Of a stretch of 7,688 nt of DNA, positions 6,166 through 7,688 are shown one piece after another. The position numbers and the translations under genes are program-made. The stretch's first letter is position 1. Every line of letters starts with the position of its first letter. The notes under the pieces are model-generated. The model was not told the origin of the DNA, searched no databases, and saw only the letters and a list, made by a program, of their open reading frames with translations. Origin of the DNA: Chlamydiales bacterium. GTDB lineage: Bacteria > Chlamydiota > Chlamydiia > Chlamydiales > Simkaniaceae. The stretch is from NCBI GenBank assembly GCA_024233395.1, contig JACKPR010000015.1:1-7688 (forward strand). Reading direction: 5' to 3'.

Positions 6166-7688
6166 CTAAAAATCCCATTGGAGACGTGCTGTCCCTTCTT
6201 GAACGGCTGAACGACTCCCAATATTTGCCTCATATTTTAACTCAAAAGAAAAGTGTTCATGAGGAGAAATTATCGTCTCAGCGCCAAGAACAAGTTGATC
6301 GACTGTTTTAGAGTTTGTTTTCGTTATGAAGTAGGATTTACAAGAATCGATCCCATAAAGAGTAGACTGATACTTTCCATTTTGCAGGGAAACATCTTTT
6401 AACCAACCCACACGAAGAGAGGGAGAAATGCAGGTATTTTTAACATGAAAATCTTTGATCATTCTTAAGTTAATTTGAGAACGGAGGAAAGAACTATGTT
6501 TACTTCTCACATCTAAGTCTAGACTATTCGATCCCCTTTCTTGGTACCCAGATTCAATAATCGAAACAACGCTTAAGCTTGCTTCGGGTTGTAAATAAAA
6601 GTGATGCATGAATGAGGTTGGAACTTGGTAGCGATAGCCCCCAGAGAATGTTCCTTGAAGATCCCAACTTTTATGATCGTTATGGGCAATTCTTCGAATC
6701 ATAGCAAATCGTATTGTCCGATCGACGTCATAAAATGTTCTTCCTCCTAAAGCCAAGAAGTTGACAAACCAGTTTTTTTCAATCCATCCAATAGCAGAAC
6801 CTAATGCAAGGGTATGCATTTTTGCCATCCCAGCATTTTCTTTCCAATGCAGTTTGGAATAAAGATAACTCGTTCCAATTCCTAAAGTCAGACGATCTCC
6901 AAAAATAAGTGTCGTCCCTCCACTGAAACCATAAGTACGGACGTCAAACCCTACTCCATTTTCCCTTTTATCTTGCTGGTAGTAGTAACCGAGAGGTTGA
7001 ACCCAAACATCATGGAGAGGTCCTTCTTCAAGTTTTTGGCCGCGATATCTTTCCTGAAATCCAAAGTCATGACTTTTAAGCCTAGAAAGAATTGGTTGCC
7101 CTGCTCTCATGCTATTTTGAAGACTGGTGAGGGGAAGCCCTCGAAATTGTTGTGGGGTCAGCAGTTCAATTTCTTGAACAAAATCTTCTGGCGATAAGGA
7201 TGTCAAATTTTGTAGAACATAAACGATATCGGGCTCTACAGGAGTATAGCTCCGATCACTACAGAGGAGATAGTTGAGAAAAGCCTTAGCATTTCCACTA
7301 ACATGAACAAAAGGAGACTCAGGAATGATTGTTTGGGAGGAAACAATATAAACAAAGGCTTGCGTCGGAGTATAGTTGATTCCAAATGATAAAGGATGGG
7401 ATTCAACAAGGTTACTAAATTGCGTGCCTCCCAATCCCCCTGCAGCCTGTAAAATTAAGAAAGTAGACCCTTCTAAATAAACACCGGGAAGCGGTTGAAG
7501 ATCGACAGTGCCATCAAGAGTTGCTGTTCCCCCAATATTTAAGACATCCGAAGTTCCCCCCGGCTCAATTTCTACTAGGTAGGTTCCGCCCGCTGTTTGA
7601 GTGTAATTCCCTGTGACTGTTTTCGTCCCAATGGAAAACCCTGGAGAAACTGTTCCATCATTGAACAAGTCTCCATTAATCGTTCCGA
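6166..7688 (-). CDS. Autotransporter, C-terminal part: passenger end, linker and beta-barrel (5' end beyond window)
   Basis: The frame is open from the right edge to TAG at 6166-6168, giving 506 residues (numbered here from the first full codon at 7686). No true start is inside; an in-frame TTG at 7668 lies in passenger sequence. Residues about 1-65 carry the stalk pattern seen before autotransporter barrels (NDGTVSPGFSIGT, VTGNYTQTAGG, SDVLNIGGTATLDGTV). Residues about 125-205 are a helical linker (SLSPEDFVQEIELLTPQQF, then LPLTSLQNSMRAG). From about 225 (DVWVQPLGYYYQ) to the end, alternating polar/aromatic strands form a type V barrel of roughly 280 residues, the usual size, closing with ARLQWDF. 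A terminal Phe is the outer-membrane beta-signal recognised by the BAM complex. The protein should export its N-terminal passenger to the cell surface. No Pmp-type GGAI/FxxN repeats occur in the visible part, so it is not clearly a polymorphic membrane protein. The passenger's function cannot be judged. Confidence 0.93.
   Translation of the reverse strand, partial: GTINGDLFNDGTVSPGFSIGTKTVTGNYTQTAGGTYLVEIEPGGTSDVLNIGGTATLDGTVDLQPLPGVYLEGSTFLILQAAGGLGGTQFSNLVESHPLSFGINYTPTQAFVYIVSSQTIIPESPFVHVSGNAKAFLNYLLCSDRSYTPVEPDIVYVLQNLTSLSPEDFVQEIELLTPQQFRGLPLTSLQNSMRAGQPILSRLKSHDFGFQERYRGQKLEEGPLHDVWVQPLGYYYQQDKRENGVGFDVRTYGFSGGTTLIFGDRLTLGIGTSYLYSKLHWKENAGMAKMHTLALGSAIGWIEKNWFVNFLALGGRTFYDVDRTIRFAMIRRIAHNDHKSWDLQGTFSGGYRYQVPTSFMHHFYLQPEASLSVVSIIESGYQERGSNSLDLDVRSKHSSFLRSQINLRMIKDFHVKNTCISPSLRVGWLKDVSLQNGKYQSTLYGIDSCKSYFITKTNSKTVDQLVLGAETIISPHEHFSFELKYEANIGSRSAVQEGTARLQWDF

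Noticed and set aside
6973..7197. Plus-strand 74-codon frame
   Set aside because: It is antisense to the autotransporter linker and early barrel; low-complexity shadow with no supporting signals.
7666..7668. TTG as the start codon of the autotransporter gene
   Set aside because: The frame stays open upstream to the window edge and the sequence before it (GTINGD) continues the passenger stalk pattern; there is no signal peptide.
6166..7688. Autotransporter as a chlamydial Pmp protein
   Set aside because: No GGAI or FxxN repeats in the visible part, and the stalk and linker resemble classical autotransporters; the unseen N-terminus could still change this.

Overview
The window looks like part of an AT-rich bacterial chromosome, most plausibly an environmental (amoeba- or arthropod-associated) member of the Chlamydiota. 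The main pointer is the first gene. It is a very large minus-strand protein with two closely spaced hydrophobic segments just after a short polar N-terminus, the 'bilobed' layout known from chlamydial inclusion-membrane (Inc) proteins. A classical autotransporter and compact, overlapping housekeeping genes are compatible with this. No rRNA or other phylogenetic marker is present, so the assignment is an inference.

Layout: (1) 1-3203, minus strand: one uninterrupted reading frame of 1067 codons, still open at the left edge. It encodes an unrecognised Inc-like protein with degenerate repeats. (2) 3204-3380: a divergent intergenic region with a consensus TATAAT box, a 20-bp inverted repeat and a pair of imperfect direct repeats. 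(3) 3381-4513, plus strand: a Nudix hydrolase followed by coaD (phosphopantetheine adenylyltransferase). The 59-bp gap holds a possible 13-codon leader ORF and a hairpin that would pair with the coaD Shine-Dalgarno. (4) 4455-5948, minus strand: a full-length bifunctional NAD(P)HX epimerase/dehydratase (nnr), whose 3' end overlaps the 3' end of coaD by 59 bp, tail to tail. (5) 5949-6165: noncoding, ending in a long inverted repeat. (6) 6166-7688, minus strand: the C-terminal 506 residues of an autotransporter (end of passenger, linker, beta-barrel with a terminal Phe). Its start lies outside the right edge.

Functionally, the centre is a small cofactor group: CoaD makes dephospho-CoA, Nnr repairs damaged NAD(P)H, and the Nudix enzyme probably hydrolyses a nucleotide-linked substrate. 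It is flanked by two genes likely to face the host: a candidate secreted membrane effector and a surface autotransporter. No mobile elements, tRNAs, rRNAs or CRISPR arrays were seen. The least described items are the repeat protein and the leader/hairpin arrangement in front of coaD.
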